A stretch of 64,000 nucleotides of DNA from Bog-473 sp963781955 (lineage in GTDB: Bacteria; Actinomycetota; Acidimicrobiia; Acidimicrobiales; RAAP-2): positions 62,001 through 126,000 of the forward strand of contig CAWAHU010000001.1 in NCBI GenBank assembly GCA_963781955.1. Direction: 5' to 3'. The position numbers were made by a program, and so were the translations under genes. Below are positions 24,877 through 34,025 of the stretch, one piece after another. The notes beneath the pieces were generated by a model. It made no database searches. It worked only from the letters and a program-made list of their open reading frames with translations, and was not told where the DNA came from. The stretch's first letter is position 1. The number at the start of each line of letters is the position of its first letter.

Positions 24877-24906
24877 GGCATGACCCCTCTCTGCTCTCCG
24901 CCGAGG

Positions 24907-25311
24907 TTAGAAGATGAACTCGGCGACGCGGCTGTGGAAGCGCCAGTCGGTGCCGTCGCGGTGGAGCACGTCGTCGTAGCGCCCGACCACCTGTACGGCC
25001 CACCCGGTGTCGCCCTTGAGGAGCAGGACCACGTCACTGGTCGCGTGCGCCTCGTCGGCCGACCACTCCGTCACGAGGGTGTTGAGAACGAGGTGCCGCT
25101 GGGGCTGCCGCGGACTGATCCGGTCGTAGGCCTGCCGAAGGGCCTCGTGTCCGCTGTGCCGGCCGAGGCCGGGCATGTCACAGGTCCCGTCCGGGCAGAA
25201 GGTGGCCACCAGGTCCTCGGTGCGCCCGTCGTCGAGGGCTTGGGTGTAGGCGGCGATGGCAGCGCCCACCCCCGCGGTGACCTCGGCGAAGCTCGTCGGC
25301 TCGGTTCCCAT
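24907..25311 (-). CDS. SnoaL-like NTF2-fold protein
   Basis: 134 residues. 'AAIAAYTQALDDGRTEDLVATFCPDGTCDMPG' and 'VQVVGRYDDVLHRDGTDWRFHSRVAEF' are the opening and closing parts of the SnoaL/limonene-epoxide-hydrolase-like cone fold. It starts 13 bp after the Rieske gene stop, so it may be the small partner of that oxygenase or an isomerase of its product. No catalytic residues can be assigned. Confidence 0.75.
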   Translation of the reverse strand: MGTEPTSFAEVTAGVGAAIAAYTQALDDGRTEDLVATFCPDGTCDMPGLGRHSGHEALRQAYDRISPRQPQRHLVLNTLVTEWSADEAHATSDVVLLLKGDTGWAVQVVGRYDDVLHRDGTDWRFHSRVAEFIF

Positions 25312-25323
25312 GCCCGGTGCCCC

Positions 25324-26691
25324 TCAGAACCCGATCTCGACCACGGGCATCTCGAGCGGGTTCACGTTGATCTTCGCCAGGGCCCCGGCGAGCTTCTCGT
25401 GCGGCAGCCCGGCGAGGTAGCCGTCGATGACCCGTTGGTAGTTCGAGATGTGCCCCTCGTTGCTTCTCCGAGAGCCGCATGTACTCGAAGCTCCGCGCGT
25501 GCAGCCCCTTCTGCTGGCGGGGCAGGTTGGAGAAGTCCTGGGCCGGGATGGGCGGCCACCGCGGGTCGTCGTGCTCCCAGATCTCGGGGACGGGCGGGGT
25601 CTCGGGCTCGGCGCCCTCGGGGTAGCGGGTGAGCGACCAGATCTCCATGAGGGTCTCTTCGGGACCGAGCGGGCGGAACCGGTACGAGGAGGCGCTGCAG
25701 TACATCGGCAGCACGAAGTAGTGGGGGAAGCAGTACCCCATCGGCTCGTTGAGGCCCTGGTCCTCGAGCTCGTTGAGGTCCGGGATGTCACAGCCGCGCC
25801 GGCGGTGGGCGTCGGTCACGGCCTCGTTGAGGCGGCGCTGCCAGGTCGAGCGGGCCAGCCCGTAGTCGGCCGGGAGCTCGAGGCCTGCGCCACGCCCTCG
25901 GCGATCTGCACGTCGCGGGCGTGCACCATGCCGGCCATGCCCTCGCTCATCACCCGCAGGTAGTGCAGCTCGGCGTCGACGAAGGCGCGGGGGTCGAAGG
26001 CGGCGGGGTCGCGGGTCGCGCAGCCGGCCCGGGATGCGCAGCTGGGGGTGCGCTTGGAGGACGTGGTACTGCTCGACGAAGGCCTCCTCGGCCAGCTTCC
26101 AGTTGACCGGCAGCCGGCAGGCGTACCACCACTCGGCGCGCAGCGACTCGAGCTTCCAGGCGTCGCCCACCGTGGCGAAGGGCTCGATGCACTCGCGCAG
26201 CGGCGGCGCGCCGTCGTCGAGGTTGATCCAGGCGCACCCACCCCACAGCTCGCAGCGCACCGGTGTGAGGTCGATGTCGCCCGGCTCGAGGTTGTGCTCG
26301 GAGAACGCTCCGGCCTGGGTCACCCGGGTGTTCTTGCCGTCGGTGCCGTAGCACCAGCCGTGGAACGGGCAGACGAACCCGCCGGGCCGCGATCCCCGAC
26401 CGTGGGCCACCCGAACGCCGCGGTGCCGGCAGGCGTTGTGGAAGGCCCGCACCCCCTCGCTCGGTCGCGCACCACGATCACCGACTGGTCGAGGATCTCG
26501 TACTCGGCGAAGTCACCGGGCTCGGGGATCTCCTCCAGCCGGCACGCCATCTGCCACACCCGGGGCCAGAGCAGCTCGGCCTCCATGGCGAAGAACTCGG
26601 GGTCGTAGTAGCGCTCCTTGCGCACCCGGTCGGGCACCTCGATGGCGTACGGCACCGGGAGGGCCGACCACTTGTGCTCCATGACCGTCAT
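25324..26691 (-). CDS. Rieske non-heme iron oxygenase, large subunit; several frameshifts
   Basis: The start 'MTVMEHKWSALPVPYAIEVPDRVRKERYYDPEFF' reads from 26691. Indels near 26460, 26030, 25885 and 25460 have to be corrected to follow the protein. The Rieske centre is complete, C-x-H 'NACRHRGVRV' and C-x-x-H 'VCPFHGWCYG'. The catalytic iron site is seen in 'NWKLAEEAFVEQYHVLQAHPQL' (H-x4-H). The end, after correction, is 'NEGHISNYQRVIDGYLAGLP...NVNPLEMPVVEIGF'. It is about 450 residues, as expected for phthalate- or ring-hydroxylating dioxygenase alpha subunits. The preserved motifs across every break suggest read error, not decay. It is divergent from the BVMO gene across an operator. Confidence 0.8.
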
Positions 26692-26731
26692 CCTGCCGTC
26701 TGTCCCTCCTGGCGCGCGCCGATACGGGTTA

Positions 26732-26750
26732 GACTAACCGGTCGGTACAA
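26732..26750. promoter_or_regulatory. Shared TetR-like operator, copy A
   Basis: Read on the minus strand: TTGTACCGACCGGTTAGTC. It lies between the divergent Rieske oxygenase (start 26691) and BVMO (start 26835) genes. It differs by one base from copy B (29676-29693) over 17 bp and shares the 12-bp core GACCGGTTAGTC with copies C and D. Confidence 0.7.
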
Positions 26751-26834
26751 CTTTTCGAAGGGGACCGCCCGGGGCCGTCGTCCCGGCCCGGGTCGCCCTC
26801 CTGGCCGCCCGGCGACGACAGGGCCCGCACCCCA

Positions 26835-28645
26835 ATGAACACCTCCCCCGAACCGGCCGCCGACACCCGCTCCGACGCTGGCCCGCCCGACGCAAGTCGA
26901 CGTGCTCGTGGTCGGTGCCGGCATCACCGGGATCTACCAGCTGTACCGGGCCATCGAGGAAGGGTTCTCCGCCCTGCTCCTCGAGGCGGGCGACGGGGTC
27001 GGGGGTACCTGGTACTGGAACCGCTATCCCGGGTTGCCGCTTCGACTCGGAGAGCTACACCTACGGCTACATCTTCTCCAAGGAGCTCTTCGAGGAGTGG
27101 GAGTGGCAGGAGCAGTTCGCGTCGCAACCCGAGATCGAGCGCTATCTCAACCACGTCGTCGACCGGTTCGACCTGCGCCGGCACATGCGCTTCGGCGCGC
27201 GGGTGACTTCGGCCGAGTTCGACGAACGATCGGGCATCTGGCGGGTCGTAGCGATGGACGCGAGCGCGACGGGACCAGCGCGGACGGGACCACCACCCAC
27301 TCCTCCACCACCCACGCGACCGAGGTGCAGGCCCGCTTCCTGGTCGCCGCCACCGGGGTGCTCTCGGTGCCCTACACGCCCGACATCCCCGGCCGCGAGG
27401 ACTTCCGGGGCGAGCAGCACCACACCGGTCTGTGGCCGGATCGTCCGGTCGACTTCGACGGGAAGCGGGTCGCGGTCATCGGCACCTCCTCGAGCGGCGT
27501 GCAGGTCGTCTCCGCCGTGGTCGACCAGGTGGCGTCGCTCACCGTGTACCAGCGCACGGCGAACTGGTGCACTCCCCTGAACAACGCGCCGATCACCGCC
27601 GAGGAGCAGGCCCGGCTGCGCGCCGGCTTCGAGGAGCTGCGCGAGACCCTCAACACCTCGGTCCACGGGTTCCACCACCCACCTTGCGACCGGTCCGCCT
27701 TCGACGACAGCGAGGACGAGCGCCAGCAGTTCTACGAGACGATGTGGAACAGCCCGGGCTTCGAGAAGCTGACCAGCAATTACCTCGACCTCCTCTCCAA
27801 CCCCGAGGCGAACGCCGAATGGTGCGAGTTCATCGCCGCCAAGGTCCGCGGCATCGTGAAGGACCCGCAGACGGCGGAGCGTCTCATCCCGAAGGACCAC
27901 CGGTTCGGCGAGAAGCGTCCCCCGTTCGTCGTCGGGTACTACGAGGCGTTCAACCGCCCGAACGTCTCCCTGGTCGACCTCACCGAGACGCCGATCGTGC
28001 GGATCAGGCCGGAGGGCATCGAGACCACGGACGGAGAGCGTGCGTTCGACATCATCGTGTGGGCGACGGGGTTCGACTTCGGGACGGGCGCGCTGGCTCG
28101 GATGGGCATCCGGGGGCGCGACGGCTTGGCGTTGGCGGACCACTGGGCCGACGGTCCCTGCACCTTTCTGGGCGTGCAGACCCACGGCTTCCCCAACCTG
28201 TTCTTCCCGGGCGGTCCCCACGCGGCGGCCGGGAACAACCCGCGCTACAACGGCGACCAGGTCGACTTCGTCACCGACCTCCTCTGTCACGCGCGGGACC
28301 ACGGCGTTCGGCGTGATCGAGGTCACCGAGCGGTCCGAGGAGCGCTGGACCGCCATGATCGACCGCGGCGCGGCCTCTCCGTTGTCCTTCGGCGAGAAGA
28401 GCTACTTCTTCGGCACGAACATCCCGGGCAAGCCCGTCCGGTACCTGCTCAACTCCGCCGGCCGGCCGAAGATGTTCTCGGTCATCGCAGAGACGGTGGC
28501 CAACGACTACGACGCCTTCGCGTTCACGCGCCCGGCCGAGCCGGCAGGGCGTCAGCGGCTGAACGGGGATCGGCCTCTCACACGGTGGCGACGGGTGTCA
28601 CGGGCGACCCCACGATCCCGGGCATCCGCAGCGGCGGCGCGGTGA
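26835..28645 (+). CDS. Baeyer-Villiger-type flavin monooxygenase; several frameshifts
   Basis: The start is ATG 26835. Single-base slips near 26880, 27040, 27270-27300 and 28300 must be corrected. FAD motif 'VVGAGITGIYQLYRA', second dinucleotide motif 'VAVIGTSSSGVQVV', and the Baeyer-Villiger fingerprint F-x-G-x3-H-x3-W-P as 'FRGEQHHTGLWP'. The 'DIIVWATGFDF' segment before the C-terminus is also typical. Type I BVMOs insert oxygen next to a carbonyl, turning ketones into esters or lactones with NADPH and O2. The 3' end is uncertain: the last frame stops at 28645, inside the convergent cyclase gene, so a further slip may move it to about 28563. It is the first plus-strand gene behind operator copy A. 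Confidence 0.8.
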
Positions 28646-29639
28646 GGAGGAAACGGCTGCGGCCGTGCTCGCGCAGCCAGCCCGCCAGCTCGTGGAGGTA
28701 CCACATCTCCCCGAGCGGGACCCCGAGCTTGAACAGGCACAGGTGGTGGATCGGGAGGAAGGAGTGCCGGCTCGGGTCGCGGTCCTTGCCGAGGAGCCCC
28801 TCGACGGCGTAGTTGTCGGCCACCAGCGCCGAGATCTGCGACTCGGCGATCCACTCGAGCAGCGACGGGTCCCGCGCATCGAGGTAGGTGCACATCGTGT
28901 GGATCTTCACCGGGTCGGGCTCGCGCTCCCACTCCAGCACCTTGGTGGCGAAGCCGGTGTGCAGGAGCAGGACGTCGCCCGGCTCGACCACCACGTCGTC
29001 GGCCGCCATGATCTCCTCGAGCGTCCGGCGGTCCACCCCCTTCCAGTCGTGACCCAGGTGATGCGCCAGGTCGACCAGGACCCCGCGTCCCTGCACGCCG
29101 TGGAAGGCCATGTGCTCGAGGCCGAGGTGGTGGGCGAAGGCCCGGTGGGGCCCACCGTCGCCGCGGGCGTCGGCCTGCGGGCCGACCAGGTCGGTGCCGG
29201 CGCGGTACCCGTTGTAGTAGACGGCCTCCTCCACGCCGTCCCCGTCGGCGTCGAACTCGGCGCCGACGTGGGCCAGGGAGTCCCACTGCGTCGAGTACTG
29301 CAGCGAGAGGGTCACCACGTCGTCGGCCCACACGTCGACGTACTTGGGGTCGCCCGAAGTCCTCCATCTCGCTCATGTGGACGTTGTAGAAGGTGGCCGG
29401 CTACGCCCTTCATGTCCTCGGTGGGGGCGACCACGGGCGGGTGGCGGCGCTGGTTGAGGGCGGTGCCTCCGGGGTAGTCGAGCGGGCAGGCTGAGGCAGA
29501 AGGTGACGCCGGCCTGCACCTCGCGGACGCCCTGGAGCACCTTGTCGGCCGTCATGAGGTTGATGCGGCCCAGCTCGTCGTCGTCGCCCCAGTCGCCCCA
29601 GGTCGATCCGGGCGGGCGCTGCTTCCACCGCTTGGTCAC
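28578..29639 (-). CDS. Cyclase-family (kynurenine formamidase-like) hydrolase; several frameshifts
   Basis: The start 'MTKRWKQRPPGSTWGDWGDDDELGRINLMTADKVLQGVREVQAG' is in frame from 29639. Slips near 29488, 29400 and 29357 link it to the large open part beginning 'VWADDVVTLSLQYSTQWDSLAHVG'. Members of this metal-dependent family (PF04199) cleave amide or ester bonds of cyclic compounds. 'QWDSLAHVGAEFD' is the family's metal-site region, with 'LEHMAFHGVQGRGVLVDLAHHLG' and 'VEPGDVLLLHTGF' further on. Next to a BVMO it could open the lactone formed. It is convergent with the BVMO gene and divergent from the amidohydrolase gene across operator copy B. Confidence 0.75.
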
Positions 29640-29675
29640 CGTTCACCCTCCTCTGCAGGCCGGCATCCGTTGCCA

Positions 29676-29693
29676 TGTACCGACCGGTTGGTC
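29676..29693. promoter_or_regulatory. Shared TetR-like operator, copy B
   Basis: TGTACCGACCGGTTGGTC lies between the cyclase (start 29639) and amidohydrolase (start 29775) genes. Its core GACCGGTTGGTC contains the perfect dyad GACC-N4-GGTC. It differs from copy A by one base. Confidence 0.7.
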
Positions 29694-29774
29694 TAGTCTC
29701 GAAGAGGAGCTTCGCGCACGCCGCGGCCCTTTGCCGCGCCAGCGTGGAGAGTCTCAGCTCGAAAGGGACAACAC

Positions 29775-31019
29775 ATGCCGGACAAGCCCTTTGTCGTCTC
29801 CGCGGACGGGCACATCCTCGAGCCCACTGACCTCTTCGTCACTCGACTGCCCAAGCATCTCCGGGACCGGGCAGTGTGGGAGGAGGACTTCGAGATCGAG
29901 CCGCTCGTCGAGGGCGGCGCCCGCATCTTCCGGCGACTGCACACTCCGGGGTTCGACGGGTGGACGATCTCCCGGTACCGCCAGACCGGTGGACGGATGC
30001 CCGAGGGCGACCCCGAGATGATCCTCGAGGACCTGGACCTCGACGGCGTCGACGTCGCGGTCATGCACCCGAACCTGTCGCTCTTCGGGCTCTACTCCGA
30101 CGACCACGAGCTGTCCATGGCGCACGCCCGCGTGTACAACGACTACATCATGGAGCGCTTCACGCCGTACTTCTCGCGGCTCGCACCCACGGCCCCCGTA
30201 CCCCTCACCGACGTCGACGAGGCGGTGGCGGAGATCGAGCGGGTCGCCGCCGGCGGCTTCCGGGGCATCCTGCTGCCGGCGGTGCCGCCGAAGCACTACT
30301 ACTCCCGCGACTTCGACCCGGTGTGGGCGGCGGCGCAGGCCAACGGTCTGCAGATCTTCATCCACACGCAGACCGGCGGTGTGAAGGTCAACGACCCGGC
30401 GTCCACCACGCTGAAGGTGGTGATGGAGAACGCCGCGCAGGTCAACCAGCCGATGACCGAGAAGGCGGCCTCGAAGCGCATGGTCACGCAGGCGATCTAC
30501 AGCACCATCGTCCCGCAGCAGGTCATCTGCGAGCTCATCGGCGGCGGCGTCGCCGAGCGCTATCCCGACCTCCATTTCTCGCTGATCGAGTTCAACGCGC
30601 ACTGGCTCTCGTCGCTGGTCGGCAGCATGGACAAGTGCTGGATCACCGGGATCGGTCAGGACGCCGACTGGTGGCTGGGCGTCTGGGACGACACCCGCCC
30701 GGCGAACGAGCAGGCTGGCATTGCGCAGCTGTTCCGCCTGAACGAGAAGTGGCCGTACCCGCTGAAGCCCAGCGAGTACGTCCGGCGCCAGTTTCACGTG
30801 TCGTTCCAGGACGACCCGGTGGCGGTCGCCTGCCGGCACATCACCGGCCTGTCGACGATCATCTGGGGCAACGACTACCCGCACGCTGAAGGCACGTTCC
30901 GGGGCAGTCGGCAACTGCTGGCCGAGCAGTTCGCCGATGTCCCGACGGACGAGCGCGATGCCATCGTGGGCGGCACCCTCGGCGGGCTGCTCGGGTTCAG
31001 GGCTCCGGTGGCCGCCTGA
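29775..31019 (+). CDS. Amidohydrolase_2 family hydrolase/decarboxylase
   Basis: 414 residues, ATG 29775 preceded by GAAAGGGA. Metal motifs are intact: 'FVVSADGHILEPTDLF' (D-x-H), 'QIFIHTQTGGVKV' (barrel His) and 'IIWGNDYPHAEGTF' (Asp). 'LKPSEYVRRQFHVSFQDDPVA' is a conserved family segment. It belongs to the same group as the genes at 9080, 14899 and 47948. With operator copy B in front it should be part of the island regulon, probably decarboxylating or hydrolysing a ring-derived intermediate. Confidence 0.87.
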   Translation: MPDKPFVVSADGHILEPTDLFVTRLPKHLRDRAVWEEDFEIEPLVEGGARIFRRLHTPGFDGWTISRYRQTGGRMPEGDPEMILEDLDLDGVDVAVMHPNLSLFGLYSDDHELSMAHARVYNDYIMERFTPYFSRLAPTAPVPLTDVDEAVAEIERVAAGGFRGILLPAVPPKHYYSRDFDPVWAAAQANGLQIFIHTQTGGVKVNDPASTTLKVVMENAAQVNQPMTEKAASKRMVTQAIYSTIVPQQVICELIGGGVAERYPDLHFSLIEFNAHWLSSLVGSMDKCWITGIGQDADWWLGVWDDTRPANEQAGIAQLFRLNEKWPYPLKPSEYVRRQFHVSFQDDPVAVACRHITGLSTIIWGNDYPHAEGTFRGSRQLLAEQFADVPTDERDAIVGGTLGGLLGFRAPVAA

Positions 31020-31934
31020 GCGTCGAACAGCCGGTCGAGCACCGTTTCGACGGGCGGGTCGCCGTCGTCACGGGTGCCGGCCGCGGCATCGGTCGGGCCT
31101 ACGCACTGCTCCTGGCCGGCCGTGGTGCCAGCGTCGTCGTCAACGACCTCGGCGGCTCCATGGAGGGGGTGGGCGCCGACGCCGCCCCGGCATCCGACGT
31201 CGCGGCGGAGATCACGGCCGCCGGGGGGTCCGCGCTGGCCGACACCAGCGACGTCTCCACTGCCGCCGGGCGCGCGTGCGGTGGTGGACGCGGCGGTCGG
31301 GCGGTTCGGTCGCATCGACGTCCTGATCAACAACGCCGGCATCATCCGCTGGGCCGGCCTCCCCGCGGTCGACGAGGACAACCTCACCCGCCACCTCGCC
31401 GTGCACACCGTCGGCTCGTTCAACACGGCGTTGGCGGCTTGGCCGCACATGACCGCGCAGGGCTACGGCCGCATCGTGATGACCACGTCGAGCGGTGTCT
31501 TCGGCCTGCCGAACAACACGTCGTACGCCACGGCCAAGGCAGCCGTCATCGGGCTCACCCGCAGCCTGGCCGTGGCGGGCGCCAAGCACGGGATCCTGGT
31601 CAACCTCATCGCCCCCGCCGCCATGACCCGGATGGCCGGCGGCGCGGGCGGTGCACCCGCCATGGACGCGGAGTCGGTCGCCCCCATGGCCGCCTATCTC
31701 GCGCACGAGGACTGCCCGGTGACGGGCGAGATCTACGCCGCCGGCGCCGGTCGCTTCGCCCGCATCTTCGTGGCGACCACCCCCGGCTACGTCCACCCAG
31801 GTGCGGATGCGACCGTCGAGGACGTGGCAGCCAACTGGGCGACCATCAACGACGAGGCCGGCTACTTGGTCCCGGCGGACCTCATGAGCTGGTCGACCAC
31901 CTTCCTCGCCCATCTGCTTCCCGACGGCGCCTGA
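31016..31934 (+). CDS. SDR-family dehydrogenase (MFE-2/hydroxysteroid-type); frameshifted
   Basis: The readable protein begins 'SVEQPVEHRFDGRVAVVTGAGRGIGRAYALLLAGRGASVVVNDLGG', typical of peroxisomal multifunctional-enzyme-2-like 3-hydroxyacyl-CoA dehydrogenases. No ATG/GTG/TTG is in frame; the CTG at 31016, overlapping the preceding stop, is the best start but weak. An indel near 31268 shifts the frame, after which 'ARAVVDAAVGRFGRIDVLINNAGIIRWAG' continues to the catalytic 'MTTSSGVFG' and Y-x-x-x-K in 'TSYATAKAAVIGL'. It would oxidise a 3-hydroxyacyl-CoA. It is coupled to the amidohydrolase gene. Confidence 0.72.
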
Positions 31935-31973
31935 ACCGACCTGCGTCACGACGGCGACACCTGCACCCACCGT

Positions 31974-32032
31974 CGACTGAGACCACCCGCCCCGAGGGCG
32001 ACTGAGACCACCCGCACCCGAGGGCGACTGAG
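31974..32032. repeat. Two 25/26-bp tandem units between convergent genes
   Basis: The unit CGACTGAGACCACCCGC(A)CCGAGGG starts at 31974 and 31999, and a partial third copy, CGACTGAG, starts at 32025. It lies between the SDR stop and the aldolase stop, where transcripts converge. No terminator hairpin with a T tract is present. Confidence 0.65.
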
Positions 32033-32042
32033 CGCCGGAGGC

Positions 32043-32813
32043 CTACTCGTCGAGCAGGTCCGGCTCCTCGGCGACGACGTGGTCGTAGAGGGGCTGGAAC
32101 TGCACCCAGCCCACGCGGTGGGAGCCGGTCTGCTCGGCGGTCTTCGCAGCCACGTCCTCCCTGATGGGCACCGGCGTGCCGGCAGCTTCGGCCAGCAACT
32201 GGGTCTGGCAGGTTCGCTCCATCGTGATGAACCACCACGCCGCCTCGTCCACGCTGCGCCCGACGGTCAGCAGTCCGTGGTTGGCCAGGATCGCCGCCTT
32301 GGCGTTACCGAGCGCGTGCGCGATGCGCTTCCCCTCCTCGAGGTCGAAGACGGCGCCGGTGTAGTCGTCGAAGACCGCGTGGTCCCCGTAAAAAGCGCAC
32401 GCGTCCTGCGTCAGTGGGTCGAGAGGGCGGTGCAGCGACGACCAGGCTTTGCCGTGCACCGAGTGCGCGTGGGCGGCCGACACCACGTCGGGCCGGGCGG
32501 CGTGGATCTGCGAGTGGATGACGAAGGCGGCGAGGTTGAGGGGCCAGCTCCCGTCGACCACCTCACCCTGGTGGTTCACCAACATGAGGTCTTTGACGCG
32601 GATCTGGCGGAAGCTCATGCCGAGCGGGTTGACCCAGAAGTGGTCGGGGAGCTCCGGATCACGGGCCGTGATGTGCCCCGCCGTGCCCTCGCCGAAGCCG
32701 AGCCGCCCGAACAGGCGGAAGGCAGCGGCCAGCCGTTGTTTGCGGTGCCGGCGCTCCTCTTCCACGCTCTCGAACCGGGGGAAGGCGTGCGGCACGCGGT
32801 CGGAGGGCACCAC
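32043..32813 (-). CDS. Class II aldolase/adducin-domain protein
   Basis: 256 residues, GTG start. 'GEGTAGHITARDPE' and the zinc ligands in 'VVSAAHAHSVHGKAWS' (H-x-H) with 'AILANHGLLTVG' further on are the family signature. Relatives include fuculose-1-phosphate aldolase, 3-oxo-acid decarboxylases and adducin-like proteins in degradation clusters. It lacks the C-terminal region of sugar-phosphate aldolases, so its substrate is open; C-C cleavage of a hydroxy-keto intermediate would fit. Operator copy C separates it from the divergent acyl-CoA dehydrogenase gene. Confidence 0.85.
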   Translation of the reverse strand: MVPSDRVPHAFPRFESVEEERRHRKQRLAAAFRLFGRLGFGEGTAGHITARDPELPDHFWVNPLGMSFRQIRVKDLMLVNHQGEVVDGSWPLNLAAFVIHSQIHAARPDVVSAAHAHSVHGKAWSSLHRPLDPLTQDACAFYGDHAVFDDYTGAVFDLEEGKRIAHALGNAKAAILANHGLLTVGRSVDEAAWWFITMERTCQTQLLAEAAGTPVPIREDVAAKTAEQTGSHRVGWVQFQPLYDHVVAEEPDLLDE

Positions 32814-32829
32814 CTCAGTGTACGAGCGT

Positions 32830-32846
32830 TGTACCGGTCAGTCCAT
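32830..32846. promoter_or_regulatory. Shared TetR-like operator, copy C
   Basis: TTGTACCGGTCAGTCCA lies between the class II aldolase (start 32813) and acyl-CoA dehydrogenase (start 32858) genes. The core TACCGGTCAGTC matches copies A and B at 9 and 8 of 12 positions. TTGTACCGGTCAGTCCA agrees with copy D (TTGTACCGATCAGTACA) at 15 of 17. Confidence 0.65.
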
Positions 32847-32857
32847 AGGATGAGGGC

Positions 32858-34003
32858 GTGGACTTCTCCTTGAGTGAGGCCGAGCGCGACCTGGTGACGC
32901 TCTGCCGGGACTTCGCACAGAACGAGATCGCCCGGCGCGCGCCCGCTGCCTGGGACGATGCTCGCTGCCCGACCGACCTCCTCCGCGAGATGGGCGCCAT
33001 CGGCCTCCTCGGGATGCTCATCCCCGAGGAGTGGGGCGGCATCGGCATGTCGACGGTGGGCTTCGTCGCGGCCATGGAGCAGATCGGCCTGGCCGACCAG
33101 TCGGTGGCCGCGGCCTGGCAGGCGCACGTCACCATCGGTTCGCTGCCGCTTTACCTGTTCGGTGACGACGCCCAGCGCGAGCGGTGGTTGCGGCCTCTCG
33201 CCGAGGGCAAGGCCCTCGGCGCCTTCGGCCTGACCGAGCCCGACGCCGGCTCCGACGCCCGCGGCATCCGCACGCGGGCCGAGCCTCGTGACGGCGGTTG
33301 GGTGATCAACGGGCGCAAGACCTTCATCTCCAATGCCGGCACCGACATGTCCTTCGGCGTGACCCTGCTCGCCCGCACCGGGGGCGGCGACGGGCAGCCT
33401 CGCTACGCCAGTTTCGTGGTCGAGAAGGGCACGCAGGGCTTCACCATGGGTCCGAAGATGCGGGGTATCGGCTGGCGCGGGCTCGACACGCGCGAGCTCT
33501 ACTTCGACGACGTCTGGATCCCCGGCGAGCACCTGGTGGGCGACCCGGACATGGGGCTCAGCCAGTTCCTGCGCACGCTCGAGGTCGGACGCATCTCGAT
33601 CGCCGCCTTGTCGCTCAGCCTGACGCAGGCCGTGCTCGACCTGGCCACCGGCTACGCCTCCGAGCGGGTTCAGTTCGGCCAGCCCATCGCCAAGTTCCAG
33701 GCCGTGCAGTTCAAGCTGGCGGACATCGCGACGGAGCTCGAGGCGGCGCGCTGGCTCACCTACCGGGCGGCCTCGCTGCGCGACAGCGGCCAGCCGTTCT
33801 TCAAGGAGGCGGCCATGGCGAAGCTCAAGGCCAGCCGGGTCGCGGTGTGGGCGGCGTCCGAGGCGGTCCAGATCCACGGCGGCCTCGGGTACATGCTCGA
33901 CACCCCGGTCGCCCGCTTCTACTGCGACGCCAAGGTGCTCGAGATCGGCGAGGGGACCAACGAGATCCAGCACATGGTCATCGCCCGCGCCCTCGGCTGC
34001 TGA
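32858..34003 (+). CDS. Acyl-CoA dehydrogenase
   Basis: 381 residues, GTG start. 'GAFGLTEPDAGSDARGIRTRA' (FAD/substrate loop), 'FISNAGTDMSFGVTLLART', and the catalytic Glu in 'KVLEIGEGTNEIQHMVIARAL'. 'EAVQIHGGLGYMLDTPVARFYCDA' is the conserved C-terminal FAD segment. It removes two hydrogens from an acyl-CoA, passing electrons to ETF, as the first step of beta-oxidation of an intermediate from this island. Operator copy C lies directly in front. Confidence 0.9.
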   Translation: MDFSLSEAERDLVTLCRDFAQNEIARRAPAAWDDARCPTDLLREMGAIGLLGMLIPEEWGGIGMSTVGFVAAMEQIGLADQSVAAAWQAHVTIGSLPLYLFGDDAQRERWLRPLAEGKALGAFGLTEPDAGSDARGIRTRAEPRDGGWVINGRKTFISNAGTDMSFGVTLLARTGGGDGQPRYASFVVEKGTQGFTMGPKMRGIGWRGLDTRELYFDDVWIPGEHLVGDPDMGLSQFLRTLEVGRISIAALSLSLTQAVLDLATGYASERVQFGQPIAKFQAVQFKLADIATELEAARWLTYRAASLRDSGQPFFKEAAMAKLKASRVAVWAASEAVQIHGGLGYMLDTPVARFYCDAKVLEIGEGTNEIQHMVIARALGC

Positions 34004-34025
34004 GCGCGACCGCCCGTGTGCCGGG

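Noticed and set aside
24800..29490. Cluster of pseudogenes in a dying locus
   Set aside because: Catalytic motifs and correct lengths are kept across each break, and operators A and B are conserved; sequencing error fits better.
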